This document shows, one piece after another, positions 23,101 to 35,410 of a stretch of 64,000 nucleotides of DNA (position 1 is the first letter of the stretch; each line of letters begins with the position of its first letter). A program made the translations under genes and the position numbers. The stretch is from Carallia brachiata (taxonomy: Eukaryota; Streptophyta; Magnoliopsida; Malpighiales; Rhizophoraceae). The stretch covers positions 4,225,186 through 4,289,185 of the forward strand of contig JADCRB010000001.1 in the NCBI GenBank assembly GCA_021464245.1, written 5' to 3'. A model generated the notes under the pieces. The model worked only from the letters and a program-made list of their open reading frames with translations, searched no databases and was not told where the DNA came from.

Positions 23101-26100
23101 TAAAACATAATTATCCAACTGGAAACCGTGCCAAAACAGCACAAAAGACAATCAACTGATACGAAATGATACTGGCGCTTCAGTGATCTTATTACTTGAC
23201 TACATTCTCTTGATGATACCATGCAGGGGCAGTTTATATCAAACACCAACAGTGCAAGAAGCAGGAAACAATTAAAACTGCTGTCAAGATTTTGGAATTC
23301 AGAACTTTTCAAATTTCCAAAATCTGAAAAAGGTATGGAAATCAAATTAATTATCTAAAGAGAAGTATCCGCAACTATTTTCTAGAATAACAACAGGAAA
23401 AATGATTCCTAAGCAATAATAAAAATCGCAGTTTGATGAAATGCAGTTTCCAATATTTGTTTGCAAACTGCTAACTTTATCATTAGAAAAGCCAGACCTG
23501 TTTCTGTATAGCCTTCATATCATGAGTAAGAGTGTCATTCTCCCCACTAGAAGTCATCTTGCATTTTTGAATCATGGAAAGCTCAAGCTGACAGGCAGCT
23601 CTCACCAAGTCGTCCTCCATTAACTGAGCATCTTTAACCTTCCACACCACAAAGCAATTCAAGTAAGAGCACCATGCTTTATCAAAGGCTGCGAGCTGAG
23701 ACCTGAAGGTACAACGCTTTGGCACTGATTCGGATTGCTTGTCAGAACTCTGGATGGGCCCATCTAATATGATTCTTATCAGAAGTTCCAACTCTCGAAC
23801 AAGTTCCTCTGCTGACTTTGCCAAAGAAATCTCACGCTCCCCTTGACCACTGAAAACAGCATCTGGATGGCCTAAGATCATATAGGCACAAAGAACTACT
23901 CTCACTGGATACCTTGATGATTTAGCTTGACTTCTCAACACCTCCCTACTAGGACCTGCCTTCTTTGCCTCTTTACTCCTCGTAGAAGTCCGGGGTGTTG
24001 ACCTTTTCTTTGGGGTAGCAACTCTTTTCAAAAGATGATTAATGTTATCCAATCCAGGCAGATTAGTGCCAGCAGCAACAGCCCTGGAGGATCGAAGACG
24101 ACTTTCAAGCCGATCAAGTAAAGCATTTACAGTTTGAATGGTAATAGTTGATTCTATCAGACGAGCAAGTCGCTCAAATGGCATTGACTTGACCAAGCTC
24201 TTGTAGATTTTCAAGGCATCATAGTCTTTTGCTAGATCTAAGGTAGTTCTCCTTGACCTAAGGAATTGCCTCCAGCACCTAGAGGAAAAAATCTGTTAGT
24301 GTAAATATGTTATTTTCAGGTGCATACTTGCTTTTCTGCAATATAACGCAAGAATCTAAATCAAAAGGGCCCACTTATATCTCCTCTCCAAAAGACGATA
24401 AAAGTTTTAAAGTATGCTGGTTGTCATTGGCAAGCTAATATGTCACTCCAGCAGAATAAATGTGTGCAGAATGAAGCAACCCAATTATTTTATACGAAGG
24501 AGACATGGCAACTTCCGAAACACAAGCAACAAACACAATATCATGCACACTGCTAAATGCTAATGACTCGGCAGGTCAACAAAACTTGAGAGGAAAAATA
24601 CAGAGTACAAACCTTGCTATTTTTCTAGAGAGGAAATCAGCTTGGTTATGCATCCTATTCAAATTCAGTCGAATAGAATTGCGCTGTCTTGCCCTCTGTC
24701 TCAAATATTCTGCTCTTTGTCTCTTTGCCTGATTGCCACAAAGTTAAATAAGAGGAGAAAATTTTCAGACTATCAAATGTTTAAGACAGCTAAAGAAGAA
24801 AGTTAAGCTACATACAACTGGGATTCAGAAAGTCAGTATTTCTCACAAATTAGGGTTCAGAAATTGATAGAACAACTTTGGTTGGCTTAGCTGGCCAGAA
24901 GCAAAGCAGAAAATTGGAAATATATAAAAAAAAAAAAAATGTTGGTACTTCTGACGCTAGCTCTTCAAATCACACTGGCAGCTATAAATCGAGACTTAAA
25001 ATTATAAATCCTAATACAAAACGACTAAATATTCAAACCTTATCAAACTACAACTCAACAAAAAACCTTGCGAAAGTAGAAAATGAACTAAAATTATAAT
25101 TAGTAAAACTATAGTAATCTAACTAATAACTGGACTCTAAATATAAAATATATAATTCTATTGGACTTCTAATCATAGTAATCCAAACTGGACTTTCAAA
25201 AGCAAAACTCTAATGCTATTGGACTTTCAGTTAGTTCCCATCACTGAAAACTCCAAAATAGAATATAGAGTGAAGAAAGAGATGATTAACATAAAAGAGC
25301 AGTCATACCCTCTGCAGTCTATCTTCTAACTGGTCCCTCATTCTCCTTCTCTGAGCTTCACGTTGATGAGAGACGGATTTAGCCACCTGTCGCACTTGCA
25401 AAATCCTAGCACATGCCCTCTTCTTTTCTTCTTCCAGTAATCCTAACCGCTTCTTCTCAGCAGATAGACGCTTTTGGTGGATTGCAGCACATACACGCTC
25501 CTTATACTTGCTCTCCCGAGCCATTCTTCTTGACATGGATAGAGATGTTCTCTCCTTTAACGTGGCCCTTCTTTGCTTACAAGCCTTTAGGATAAGCATT
25601 CTGTTTGCCTCAGCCTGCTGAACCCGTAATTCCACTTTAGTACCAAGCCTCTCCCTTTCTTTCTTGAAACGAATTTCCACCCCAGTTTTTGCTGCCTGCC
25701 GCAACGCATCCAACTTAGCCAACCGCATCTGAGCTCTTGCTAGAATGCTCAACCTGTTAGACAAACAATCAGATAAACAAATGAACTAAAACCTACACAT
25801 TTTCTATAAGGATATGATGTGTTCTGTATAAGAGAATGCACTTTAATTAAGCACAAATGTTAATGCAGTCAGGAAGAAAAAATGTAACATCCATAGTCGT
25901 GAAATTTTAGTATACTGCCATTAAAAAACAAGAAGCAATATGCATAACATATTGATAATTATTTTCTGGCATCCTATTGATGACATTAGAGATGTCAAAG
26001 AATAAAGCAAGCCGATAACAATCAGAATGATGGTGGTCACCACCGAATGCCAATCAAGAGAGAGTGTACATGAGAAAAAAAAAAAAAAAGTTTTCAAGAA

Positions 26101-27936
26101 CCTGCGTTGTGCATTACAGTTATAACACATATGAGCTTAAAGATAAACAGTTTTCTATCCAATTCCAACCCATGTCAAAAAGCCGCAGACAAAGAGGGGA
26201 GGAATTGCAGATGACATCTGTCAGAAAGGATCAAAGATTTGTTGCACATGAGAAGCAAGGGAGAAACAAGGTGGCAATGTTTTTAAAGAAAAGATTTGGG
26301 TTCAACGAATAGAATCTTAATAAAGCTTGCAAAATAGATGAAACCATGGGAACACCAAGTCATTGTTGTAAAGATAATATCTTGATTCATCAGCAACAAG
26401 CAACAAAAATCTGATTACAGATGCTGTTTGGGGTGATTCAATGACAACCAAAGACTCTTACCTTTTCTGTTCAGCAGCTTGAAGTTTTGCTTCAAGGCGT
26501 TGGCCAAGGTCTTCATCTTGACACGAAGATCTTGATGGACTTCTCGGTTTCCCTCTTGCCTTGCTTGATAATTTCTCATAAAATTGCTGCAAACCGCCAC
26601 AAAAATTGTCAATCAGCCAAAAAAAAAAAACAGAGAGAGAAAGATGAGACCATATGTAGCAAACAACAAAACTAACCAGAGAAGTTGATGAACTAAAAAT
26701 TATATTAAAAGTCATCAAAATTCAGAGCTGAACCATACGAGATAAAAACATTACAAGATGCCCATAAACAAGATGATAGAGAAAAGACCACGCGAAACTA
26801 AACAACTTAGCGTATCTCCCATTGGATCATACCTGCCACCCACTTTAGTCAGGTGATCCAACGGTCGGTGAACTTGCTTGCACAAAATAGGCAAGCCATG
26901 CGAAAACGGAAAATCAAAAAGATCAGAACTAAAAATTCAAACAGTAAAAGAGACACCCACCGAACCCCCTCCCCCCTCCTCTCTCTCTCTCTCTCTCTCC
27001 ACTTAACACAAACAAGGCTTTAAAAAAATAAATTATATATATATATAACCTTCAAATTGTTTCGACTTTGGCAAATCGAAAAGATAAAAAAAAAATAATT
27101 TAAATTTCGGGAAAAGAAAAAAAAAAAAGCCGGAGAGAGAACCAGAGAGACATAAGAAAGAAAAGAAAATAAAAGGCAAGCAAGATGCTTAACAAATTTA
27201 ATGAACAAACGTTCCTCATTCGAAATTAATCCGGAACGAAAGTACATTTCCAAATTTTGTACACAACAAGTAAACGTAGTTCTTTACAGTGATAATATTA
27301 GTTACCAGCAACCGAAAAAAAAAACAAAGAGAGAGAGAGAGAGAGAGAGAAGGAAAAAAAAAAAAAAAAGAAAATTAGCGCAAGAACAAGAATATTAAGT
27401 AACTCAAGACGGCTCTTTCTTGATTGCCAAAAATTCCACAGGAAAAAAAAAAGATAAAGAGAAACAAGTAAATTTCAGACGTTTCAGTCTAATAAAGACG
27501 ATACCCGAAAAACAAAAAGCGATAAAATTTTTTAAAAGTCAAATTATTGAAGGTGAAAATACTCAAAAAGAAAATATAAGAATTGAAAAAAAAAAAAAAA
27601 AAAAAGAAAAAGGTGAATTTAAAAAACCGTAGTCGGCTAAATTCCCTTCCTTTTCAAATAGAAGAAATATAAAATGGAGAGGGAAATCGTTAAAAAAAAA
27701 AAAACAAAAGGAAAAACCTGTCTGCGAAGATCGGCGAGTCGAAGTTTAGTTTCGATTTCTTCAACAGAACTGGGAGTCTTAGCCTCCTCTAGAAGCCTTT
27801 TGCGCAGGCGTCTCGGCACTCTCGGTGGAGAAGAAAACGCTGACGCATCACCGGACGAAAAATCGAGCGCAATTCCACCGGAAACCATCTCCAATTCCGG
27901 ACACGGCGGCGAGGATTCTTCAACTCCGGTAGCCAT
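20178..27936 (-). CDS. T-complex protein 11 (TCP11/Sok1-like) family protein, 11 exons
   Basis: Exons read from the splice sites are 27936-27718, 26586-26462, 25753-25309, 24728-24613, 24278-23498, 23064-22597, 22288-22100, 22016-21789, 21517-21178, 21030-20841 and 20658-20178. They keep phase throughout and give 1,193 residues. The start MATGVEESS is the first ATG, in an ATGGCT context. Residues 1-73 are low complexity. Residues about 74-300 are highly charged, Arg/Lys/Glu-rich and probably helical or coiled-coil ([14 protein letters not shown]). The Tcp11 domain fills roughly the last 500 residues ([36 protein letters not shown]). Length and layout fit the plant family. Yeast Sok1 and mouse Tcp11 in this family are linked to cAMP/PKA signalling; the biochemical role in plants is not something I can state. 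No signal peptide or membrane segment is evident. Intron 10 has a GC donor. Confidence 0.93.
20659..20840 (-). other. GC-AG intron of the TCP11-like gene
   Basis: The exon 10 donor reads CAG|GCAAGT instead of GT and the acceptor is TGCAG|C. Only this junction keeps phase: the AG carried over plus C gives Ser, followed by ILVCRQALL. The strong match of the remaining donor positions to U1 snRNA is typical of functional GC-AG introns. Confidence 0.8.
26587..27717 (-). other. Intron 1 of the TCP11-like gene with microsatellites
   Basis: The 1.13-kb first intron is the longest in the gene. It holds a CT/GA microsatellite at about 26979-27000, a GA microsatellite at about 27327-27350, and A runs near 27357-27369 and 27588-27605. 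The donor is CAG|GTTTTT and the acceptor TTTGCAG. I see no other gene inside it. Long first introns in plants can carry enhancing elements; that is inference here. Confidence 0.75.
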
Positions 27937-28130
27937 AAAATAGCAATAAAAAAGCAAGAAAAACGTTACAGGGTCTAATCAGAAGACGCCGAGAATCGTA
28001 ATTGATATCGCGAAATTTTGATTTTCCGAGAGGAAAGTTAGCAAATAACAGATAGTCAGGTAGAAATAGAAAGATAGAGAGAGAGAGAGAGAGAGGGGGG
28101 GGGGGGGCGCGTGGATAAATAGTTGGGAAA
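27937..28130 (-). promoter_or_regulatory. 5' leader/core promoter region of the TCP11-like gene with a GA/G13 tract
   Basis: Upstream of the start codon lies a purine tract on the plus strand, (GA)n at about 28075-28095 running into 13 G residues (28095-28107). On the coding strand it is therefore (C)13(TC)n. CT-rich tracts are common in plant 5' leaders. A clear TATA box was not identified, and the transcription start is unknown. Confidence 0.4.
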
Positions 28131-28264
28131 TGAAAAGAAAAGGTCGCGTCCACTCGAGAAGCTTTGTTGCTTCTTCCTTTTGTCTTCTTTGCTTCGAAGT
28201 TTTTTTTCTAATTTTTCTTTTTCTTAGTTTTTTTTTTCTTTCTTTATTTAAAAAAAAAAAAAAG

Positions 28265-28362
28265 AGTTTGGGTTTTTGGGTTCGCCTTCCGCTTTTCCGG
28301 TTTCGCTTTGGTTTCTTTCCTCAAACGACGTATCCAACTAGTATAGCCTGTGCATGTGTTCA
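28265..28362. repeat. Promoter-proximal block duplicated at about 40559-40653
   Basis: The block GGGTTCGCCTTCCGCTTTT...TTCCTCAAACGACGTATCCAAC...AGCCTGTGCATGT is found again at about 40559-40653 as GGGTTTGCCTTCCCATTTT...TTCCTCAAAGTACGTGTCCAAC...AAGCCTGTGCATGT. The two diverge by point changes and small indels. The copy here lies about 330-425 bp upstream of the TCP11-like start codon. The distant copy has no gene beside it. Confidence 0.7.
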
Positions 28363-29383
28363 CACAATATTATAAAAGAAAAGCCGGCTCACTTCCGCAA
28401 GAGAAGGAATTTGGTTGTGTGGTAACCTTATGACCCTTTTTTTTTTTTATCTCTGTCGGTTACAAAAACCCTTTTTTTTTAATAATAAAAGAGGCTAAGG
28501 TGCTTCCTTCGGTCAACAGAAACCTAACACAACGGTAACAATTGCAAGTGTTAAATTATAACCCAATTTGATAACTTGATTCCAATTTGTTTGAAGAAAT
28601 ACCATCGGAATCCGACTCAAAAGTACACATACTTGAAAATAATTCGAATGACCTGAAAAATTTAAGATTAGATCGAATTGAGCCATTAATAACTTGATGG
28701 ATCAGTTATTTTACTTAATAAAAAATTTTATAAATACACCACATCATAATGATGATGTGGTCAACCCGTAGATCTATCCGACGTCAAATGACTCAAACTT
28801 GAAATAACTCGAAAATAACTTGACTTAAAATGAACTGAATTAGAGTAAGTCAATATGAACTCGACTTGAAGACCTGTTTTAACACCTTTATTATTTCCTT
28901 TTCCATAATTTTATGAGCCCCACTACAGAGACGCTGCTGCCCAATGTAGTGCAACTACATCTCCTTTTTTTTAGTTTTCTTTTATTTTTTAAATTTAAAT
29001 ATTAAATATACTTAGTATTATTTTAAAAATACTTATTATTATCATAAATCTTGATTTTAAAATAATTTTTCATAAATTTTTTTGCTAGAAAATAAATTTT
29101 TATTGAGTGAACTATTTTTTTAATGGGGTGTCACCTTGTTGAGGGCACGACACAAAATTGCACCCTTTAATTTTATTGAATTTTTATCTCTTTTAAAATT
29201 TATAATTTTAAATTTTAAATTTTAACTATTTAAAAAATAATAAAACTCCTTTGCTCTCTCTCTCTCTCCTCCCCGTTGAAGCACACAAACACCCTCAAAA
29301 GAAGCTCGCGAAGATAGCCACCAATGCCAGCCACCCTCCTCTCCCTCTCATCTTTATGCTTTTATTCTCTCTTTGCTCTCTTC

Positions 29384-29418
<35 letters not shown>

Positions 29419-31775
29419 TCATCTTTCTTCCTCATTTCCTTTTTCTCTACAAGTCCCTCCTCCTCTACCCATGCTAGTTCAGAGCTCTTATGCTTTAAAA
29501 TATGACTATATAAGAGTCACTTATGACCTTCTCACATCTTTTAGAGCAAGATTTGGCTCCCTCTGTCACACACCACTGTATCCATTGCCCAGGTTGTCGC
29601 CTCTATCTGCCACCTTCGTCTCCTCCGGATGAGACTGGGAAGGGTTCTGTTGTGTTTACTTCAGATGTGCTATTTGTTTGTTGTTTTTATTTTGGTGTAG
29701 TATGTAATTCAGTATTTTGGAAACTTATTTTTGGACATATCCATTTACTTTTCGTTCGGTTTCTGTCACAAGTTTGTGAATTTGTGATAGGTGTTGTTGT
29801 GAGTAACTTTGTATAGCTAGACTAGGTCTATTAAAATTTTGATTTTAGGTAAATTTTGGTGCAATTCGGTGTGTACCTATAGGCCTTAAACTTAGTTAGT
29901 AAAAAGTCGTTGTCCAACTTGGCCATGTTTTATTCCTATCTTATACAGGTTTCTTGATGCCTTTACTTTGAATTTGTACATGGTTTCAAGCTATATTAAC
30001 ATGATGATTTTTTGTGTTAAAAAACTATTTTAATATTTCTTGAAAAACTTGCTCACAAAAAAATTGCAATAATATTGGTAAATTGGATGGATCTAAAATC
30101 CAAGATCATACAGTATAATATTATAACTAGTTATTTTATAGCAATCTTTAATTTTGTTTTAAAAAATAAAAATTTAAATAGCCTCAAATAAAAAACAAAC
30201 AAAACTACTCGTCGTTGTTACATTACGATCATTTTTATTATTTATTGTTTCATCTTGAAATAATTAGGAAAATGGAAATATATGGTGCATGTATTTATTT
30301 AATTAGTATAAAATGGAAGTTTAGAGAAAGTTTTCCTTTAATTTTAGCTCCTATGTGCAATTTCACAATTTTTTTCCTTTAATTTTTAATAATTATCCTA
30401 TATTACCTTTTAATATATTTAGAGGGAATTGTATTTAATACAAAACTTGATGACCTTATTGCCATTATGTGCTACTTCTACCGTTACTATTCCTTATCAC
30501 TATAATAGGAAAAAAAACACCATTCAGTGGAAAAAAAAAATTTTTTTTTACAATTTTAGTTCAATTGGCTTTTGAGATTTTTGAATTAGATGAAAGATAA
30601 CAATAAAGATGGAAAATCCCCTCAAAAAAAAAAAAAAAATGGAGGATAGTGATGAGACTGAAGAGCAGACAAAGAGTAATTATGGTTGTGTAGGGGTAAT
30701 TTCTTTTTCCTTTTTTCCTCTCTTCACATAAACAAAATTAATTGTTGGCAAATTTAACAAGGTTATATAATTAGGTTATTTGGGATTTTATAATTTGCAT
30801 ATAAAAAAAAAGTTGTTTATTTATAAAATAAAATAAAAAATTATTTTGTTTCTTTTTTTTATCTCATATGATTATATCATGCTAATTATTGTCATTAATA
30901 ACAATTTGTTTAGTCTTTCCGTTTCCTTTCCAATATATTTTAATATTCAATTTGACAATTTGTTTCCACTTAAGAGCAAAAATAATCAGATTCTTATATA
31001 ATTTTTTTTCCGTTACAATCTTTATGATGGAGTTAATTGACTCTCTTTAAATTTGATACATAACAGTAGACATTTTATGACAATAAATTCAGTAATTTAT
31101 GGTAATAAATTTTAGATTTTTTATTCTTCTTTTTATATTATATTTTGCCCTTCATATACTAATAGGCAAATAGACACACAACACAAGAGATAAGGTTTCA
31201 GTCATCGGAGAAACAAAGAGAAATAAGGGGAGGAATGATGAGGATCATTGTATCATATCCCTTAAAGTCGATCCTTATGAATTTGTATTCTCTTGCTTTT
31301 AAACCTTTCATCTGGATAACTTCTTATTTACCCATTATTTATCTGTTTACTTTTTGTCTTATTAATGTGTATATGTAAACTTTTTACTAAATTTCACAAC
31401 AACATTAATTTTCTTTTTTTTTCCTTTTCTTTTTTCCTTCTCAGTATGTTTTCTTGGATTGTAGATTGAGAACATGAAAGCTCTGTTTGAGGTGGAGGTA
31501 GCATTTCTTTTTATGTTTCCTCTAATGGGGCTTGGTAAATTATGTGCAGTATGTCTTTCAATTCAATCTTTTCTTTCAATTCAATCTATTCTTTCTGGTA
31601 TTGCTGATAAAGTTCAGCAACAAAGAAATGGAGTTGTAAAGTTTTAATCTTCTCTTTATCTATGATGCATGTCGTCAAGAATCATTAGCCTTTGTTTCTT
31701 CTGTTAAGTCAAGAATCACGTTCAAGTGAAATTTGACTTTAAATTGTAGTTTTTCTTGATTCTTTGGTCTTCTAC
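28363..31775. other. Intergenic DNA, no supported gene
   Basis: AT-rich sequence with poly(T) near 28437-28449 and 28471-28479. CT microsatellites occur at about 29255-29269 and 29381-29414, and an A10/T10 block at about 30531-30550. Open frames at 29251-29816 sit in CT-rich sequence and match no family I recognise. A 16-bp tandem block (ctttcaattcaatctt) occurs at about 31554-31585. Confidence 0.45.
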
Positions 31776-31788
31776 TACTGGTTTTGAG

Positions 31789-31866
31789 GTGTCTGCAAAT
31801 CAGCGAAGGGATTAATCATCGTGATCGACGATGGATACTCCGGTCAAAGACCAAAAAAAAAAAAAT
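31789..31866 (+). mobile_element. Short poly(A)-tailed retroposed fragment with 13-bp target duplication
   Basis: TACTGGTTTTGAG occurs perfectly at 31776-31788 and 31867-31879. Between them is a 64-bp sequence followed by about 13 A residues. The insert contains a hairpin, CATCGT-gatcg-ACGATG (about 31817-31833), and GGTCAAAGACC just before the A tail. This is the structure of a 5'-truncated LINE, a SINE or another RNA copied by target-primed reverse transcription. The source RNA is not recognised. Confidence 0.65.
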
Positions 31867-32368
31867 TACTGGTTTTGAGTTAACCAATAAAGCAAGAAAT
31901 ATTAATGAGAATTGAATGCTTTGGGCGTTAAAGGATGAGGATTTGTTGATGATGGTCTCAAATGCTACACTTGGGCATCAACAAAGCAGGCAGCTTCATG
32001 TCATTCCATTGCTTCCATCTTGCAAACTTACAATGGACTTAGAATCAAGAATTAGTACTCTTGTGTGTGTTACCCATGAAGATGGATAAATCACTTGGTC
32101 TGTACCAAGAGCTTTTCTAGCTGTCTCACTGCCACTAATAACAAACAATAAATTAATGTCAACAATCATGTGGCACAATTTGTATTCTAAAATTAATAAT
32201 TGAATTACGAAAGGGCAATATTTTAGCCATACATATGAAAACAAATGGACACCAATGATCCTTTTTCTATGTCGCTACGTATTAAGAGAGTTTATTGACC
32301 AATGATTAAAATTCCAGTGTTAGTTTAGCAAAAGTCTTTAAAAATCAGGATTAAATGATCAAATGAAT

Positions 32369-32862
32369 ACTCCTCAATTGCATAACTTTTCAAAACTGAG
32401 AAAATTAGTAAAATGAACTAAAAATATAATAATTAGTACTTCACTGCAAATCTAAAATGAGTCAAATTTGGGTCTTGAATTATATTCTTAATTAATGATG
32501 ATATATAATTATGTCAAACAAACAAAAAACTCAAATACTGAAAATAAAAATAACTAAAATTATGTGAAATAAAGTATTAAATCTGCGTGAAACGCGGGTC
32601 AAAACCTAGTACATGTATATACTCTTCAATTGCATAACTTTTCAAAACTGAGAAAATTAGTAAAATGAACTAAAAATATAATAATTAGTACTACACTGCA
32701 AATCTAAAATGTGTCAAATTTGGGTCTTGAATTATATTCTTAATTAATGATGATATATAATTATGTCAAACAAACAAAAAACTCAAATACTAAAAATAAA
32801 AATAACTAAAATTATGTGAAAAAAAGTATTAAATTCGCGTGAAGCGCGAGTTCAAAACCTAG
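32369..32862 (+). mobile_element. Two head-to-tail copies of a Helitron-like 3' end unit (about 252 bp)
   Basis: Units 32369-32609 and 32621-32862 are nearly identical over their length. Each starts TC(C/T)TCAATTGCATAAC. Each ends with a small GC hairpin (GCGT-gaa-ACGC at 32585-32595; TCGCG-tgaag-CGCGA at 32835-32849), then about 10 bases and CTAG followed by T. A GC hairpin just before a CTRR end, with 5' TC, no inverted repeats and A/T flanks, is the Helitron signature. No Rep/helicase is encoded. Both units are followed by the same TACATGTATATAC, so the repeat includes that spacer. Confidence 0.6.
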
Positions 32863-33123
32863 TACATGTATATACTCTAACAAGTGTTATCGGATTTTTC
32901 ACTTATTACTAAAAGAGTTTATACGTGCAGATTAAGGTAGGAAATAATATATATCAAGATGGAAGAAAAAATTAAAAAAATATTAATTAGAAGAAAAAAT
33001 TGCATAAAAAAATACAAAAAACAATGTATACAAAGATATTGATCTGTCATAAACTTGCTGAGAGGCGTCTAACAAGAATTTAAAAAAAAAAAAATCTCAT
33101 GCATCTTTATAAGATGAATATAA

Positions 33124-33203
33124 ATCTCAATTAAAATTGAACAAAAATCTATTAAAAATTACCATCTCAATTAAAATTGAACAAAAATCTATTAAAAATT
33201 ACC
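33124..33203. repeat. Perfect 40-bp tandem duplication
   Basis: The 40-bp unit starting ATCTCAATTAAAATTGAAC occurs twice without a gap (33124-33163 and 33164-33203) and without a mismatch, implying a recent event. No other feature is attached. Confidence 0.9.
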
Positions 33204-34529
33204 ATGTACTTTTGTTACCTTTCCTCTTAGAATTAGTTCGGCGATTCAACCTTGAGAAAGGAGATGAATCCATCAAAACTTTTGTATGCAAAAGAAAGGA
33301 GATGAATTGAAAAAAGAAAATTGATTGGATGAACAAAGAAAAGAGAAAATATCAACTATCCATGAAATGGCCGGTGGAGAATAAAATTAACAATACTTAC
33401 TAACAACATATTTAAATTTTTTTTTAGCTTTTACTAATCTGTAGATCTAAGTTAATTTAAAGTCCATTGAGAAGGTGAGGTTAAATGAAAAATAAAATAC
33501 CAGTGGCAAAACTTCGATATCGATTTTTCCAGCGGATTTGCCTCTTCATTGCTGATGGTAACTGCTAGCTTCTCTCCCTATAACTTGCTCAACAACATAG
33601 TTATAAGAATATCAAATGGGAACAAAATGGTAGAGACGTAAAATGCAACATTTTTATAATGGCTTTTAGAACTTGCAAAAAAATTGATAGTATTTGTAGT
33701 GGAAAATGGAAGAGAGATGCGTGAAAAAATAACAATTTGCCTATTAATTTCAACATAGGAAGAAGAGGAAAAGTTGGACAGTTGTAGTGTGACAGGCTTA
33801 AACGTAATAGAGGCTAATTATAGTGGATCTAAACTATTATTACATTCAATATTTCTTTTCACATATAATCAATAAATTGCTCGTTTTCTCAGAAAAATTA
33901 TGTAAAAGGAGATAAGAAAATCATATGTCCTACATAAATATGGTGAAAATGGAAATGGAAATTTATTGGCCAAAAACGTAAAAACTTTTCCTAATCTTCA
34001 TAAACATCAATTTTAGTTAATTTTAACATAATTAGGTGCTCCTATTTTTATTACTTTTGAATATTAGAAATCATAAATTGAAACGGTCGTTTAGTCTTCT
34101 CAAGATTAATTGGAACATGTTAATTAATGAGTTAACAAACTTCATCTTGAATTAAAATTGTACAAATCAAGAGTCAAAAGATGAAAGGTCTATCATCTTA
34201 AAATAATAATTCAATAATTAATCACTATAAAACAAAAAAAATCCAAATAAGCTAAAAACAAAAAAATTCAAAATAAGTTAAAGATTTACAAACCTCAGCA
34301 ATAATACAATATATATATATAATTCTTTTAGCTGTATATTTAAAATATTAAAAATTCGTAATTACAAGTAAAAATATGGTCCTTTTAGGTGCATCGAGGG
34401 AGCGCAATATGACGCTTGAACGGGTCATTGAAAAAAAAAAAAGAAAAAAACACACTCTTTGAATTATTATTATGTTATCAGCAACCCTTCCAACGTTTTG
34501 TTTGTGTCTTTAATAACTTGCGTGGAAGG
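33204..34529. other. AT-rich intergenic DNA, no gene seen
   Basis: No open frame with family resemblance. Homopolymer and AT microsatellite stretches occur at about 34308-34323 and 34430-34449. Confidence 0.45.
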
Positions 34530-34543
34530 GTTTGGCTCACTTC

Positions 34544-34567
34544 TTTTTTTTTTTTTTTTTGAACGTA
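34544..34567. mobile_element. Poly(T) micro-insertion flanked by 14-bp direct repeat
   Basis: GTTTGGCT(C/G)ACTTC stands at 34530-34543 and 34568-34581 (one mismatch), flanking about 17 T residues plus GAACGTA. This is consistent with target-primed insertion of little more than a poly(A) tail on the minus strand. Confidence 0.55.
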
Positions 34568-35311
34568 GTTTGGCTGACTTCACTTGTCGTTTTGTGGTTC
34601 AATTTGTTTGTTTTGTTAGGTTTGCACTTGAAGTTGAAGGAAGTGCTTGCCAAAATAGAAGTGATCCTCCAGATTTGACTTGGATTTGCCCTTCTTCAAC
34701 CCAAATTACTCGGTACCTACCACATTACCGTGTCTCTCTTTCTAAATTTTTATTTTCCTTCGGTTTCAATTTTTTATAGGGTTCTGACGTGATAAATGTT
34801 ATTTTTGTTATTTAATAGTAAAATTTTGAGTCTTACTTTTGTTAAATTAAAATGTTGACATTTTTTCACGTATATCATCTATGTTGTAAAACTAATTGTA
34901 ATTTAAAAAAATCTGACATATGAATTTTACGAACTATTTCTATTTCTATTCAGCATATAACCAAAAATTTTATGAATTTCATTATATAGATTAATTTTAG
35001 ATAATTTTAAAATAGTTATACTGTTCATTTAAAGATAGTAATAAATTATTTGTTTTGTTTAAATTTTAATTATGTAAATGTTTTATATCACTTTATTATT
35101 ATTTTATTATTATCTACTATTTCCCAAATTTTATAGCCTTCTATAATTTCCCAATTGAAAATGTCATAAACTTTTGTCTTCCAAACTCCCCCATTGCAAA
35201 AGCCTCAACTGGTGTTGGACAAAAACTACAAAAACCTTTAGAATACTCAGATCCAAGAATGAATGTGGATTGTTTGTGTATGTTAATCCTTTTCACAATG
35301 CAATGAATTCA

Positions 35312-35410
35312 CTACTATTTTTATTATAAAATTAATCTATAGTTATAAATCATTATATTATAAATATAGTGATTTATAACTGTAGATTAATTGTATAACA
35401 AAAATAACAT
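35312..35410. mobile_element. Foldback (MITE-like) palindrome of about 99 bp
   Basis: The sequence folds around position 35361 into two arms of about 48 bases with few mismatches (left core TTAATCTATAGTTATAAATC, right core GATTTATAACTGTAGATTAA). No coding capacity. Such long hairpins are typical of small foldback MITEs and can yield small RNAs; the latter is inference. A target duplication was not identified with confidence. Confidence 0.6.

Noticed and set aside
24505..25099. Short plus-strand frames in TCP11 introns
   Set aside because: They overlap exon 4 and introns of the minus-strand gene and have no domain.
28430..28480. ACCCTTTTTTTT repeated on both sides of a short segment
   Set aside because: The repeated part is mostly homopolymer, so the duplication cannot be distinguished from chance.
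29251..29816. Possible CT-leader gene
   Set aside because: Overlapping short frames in CT microsatellite, no splice-supported extension and no family match.
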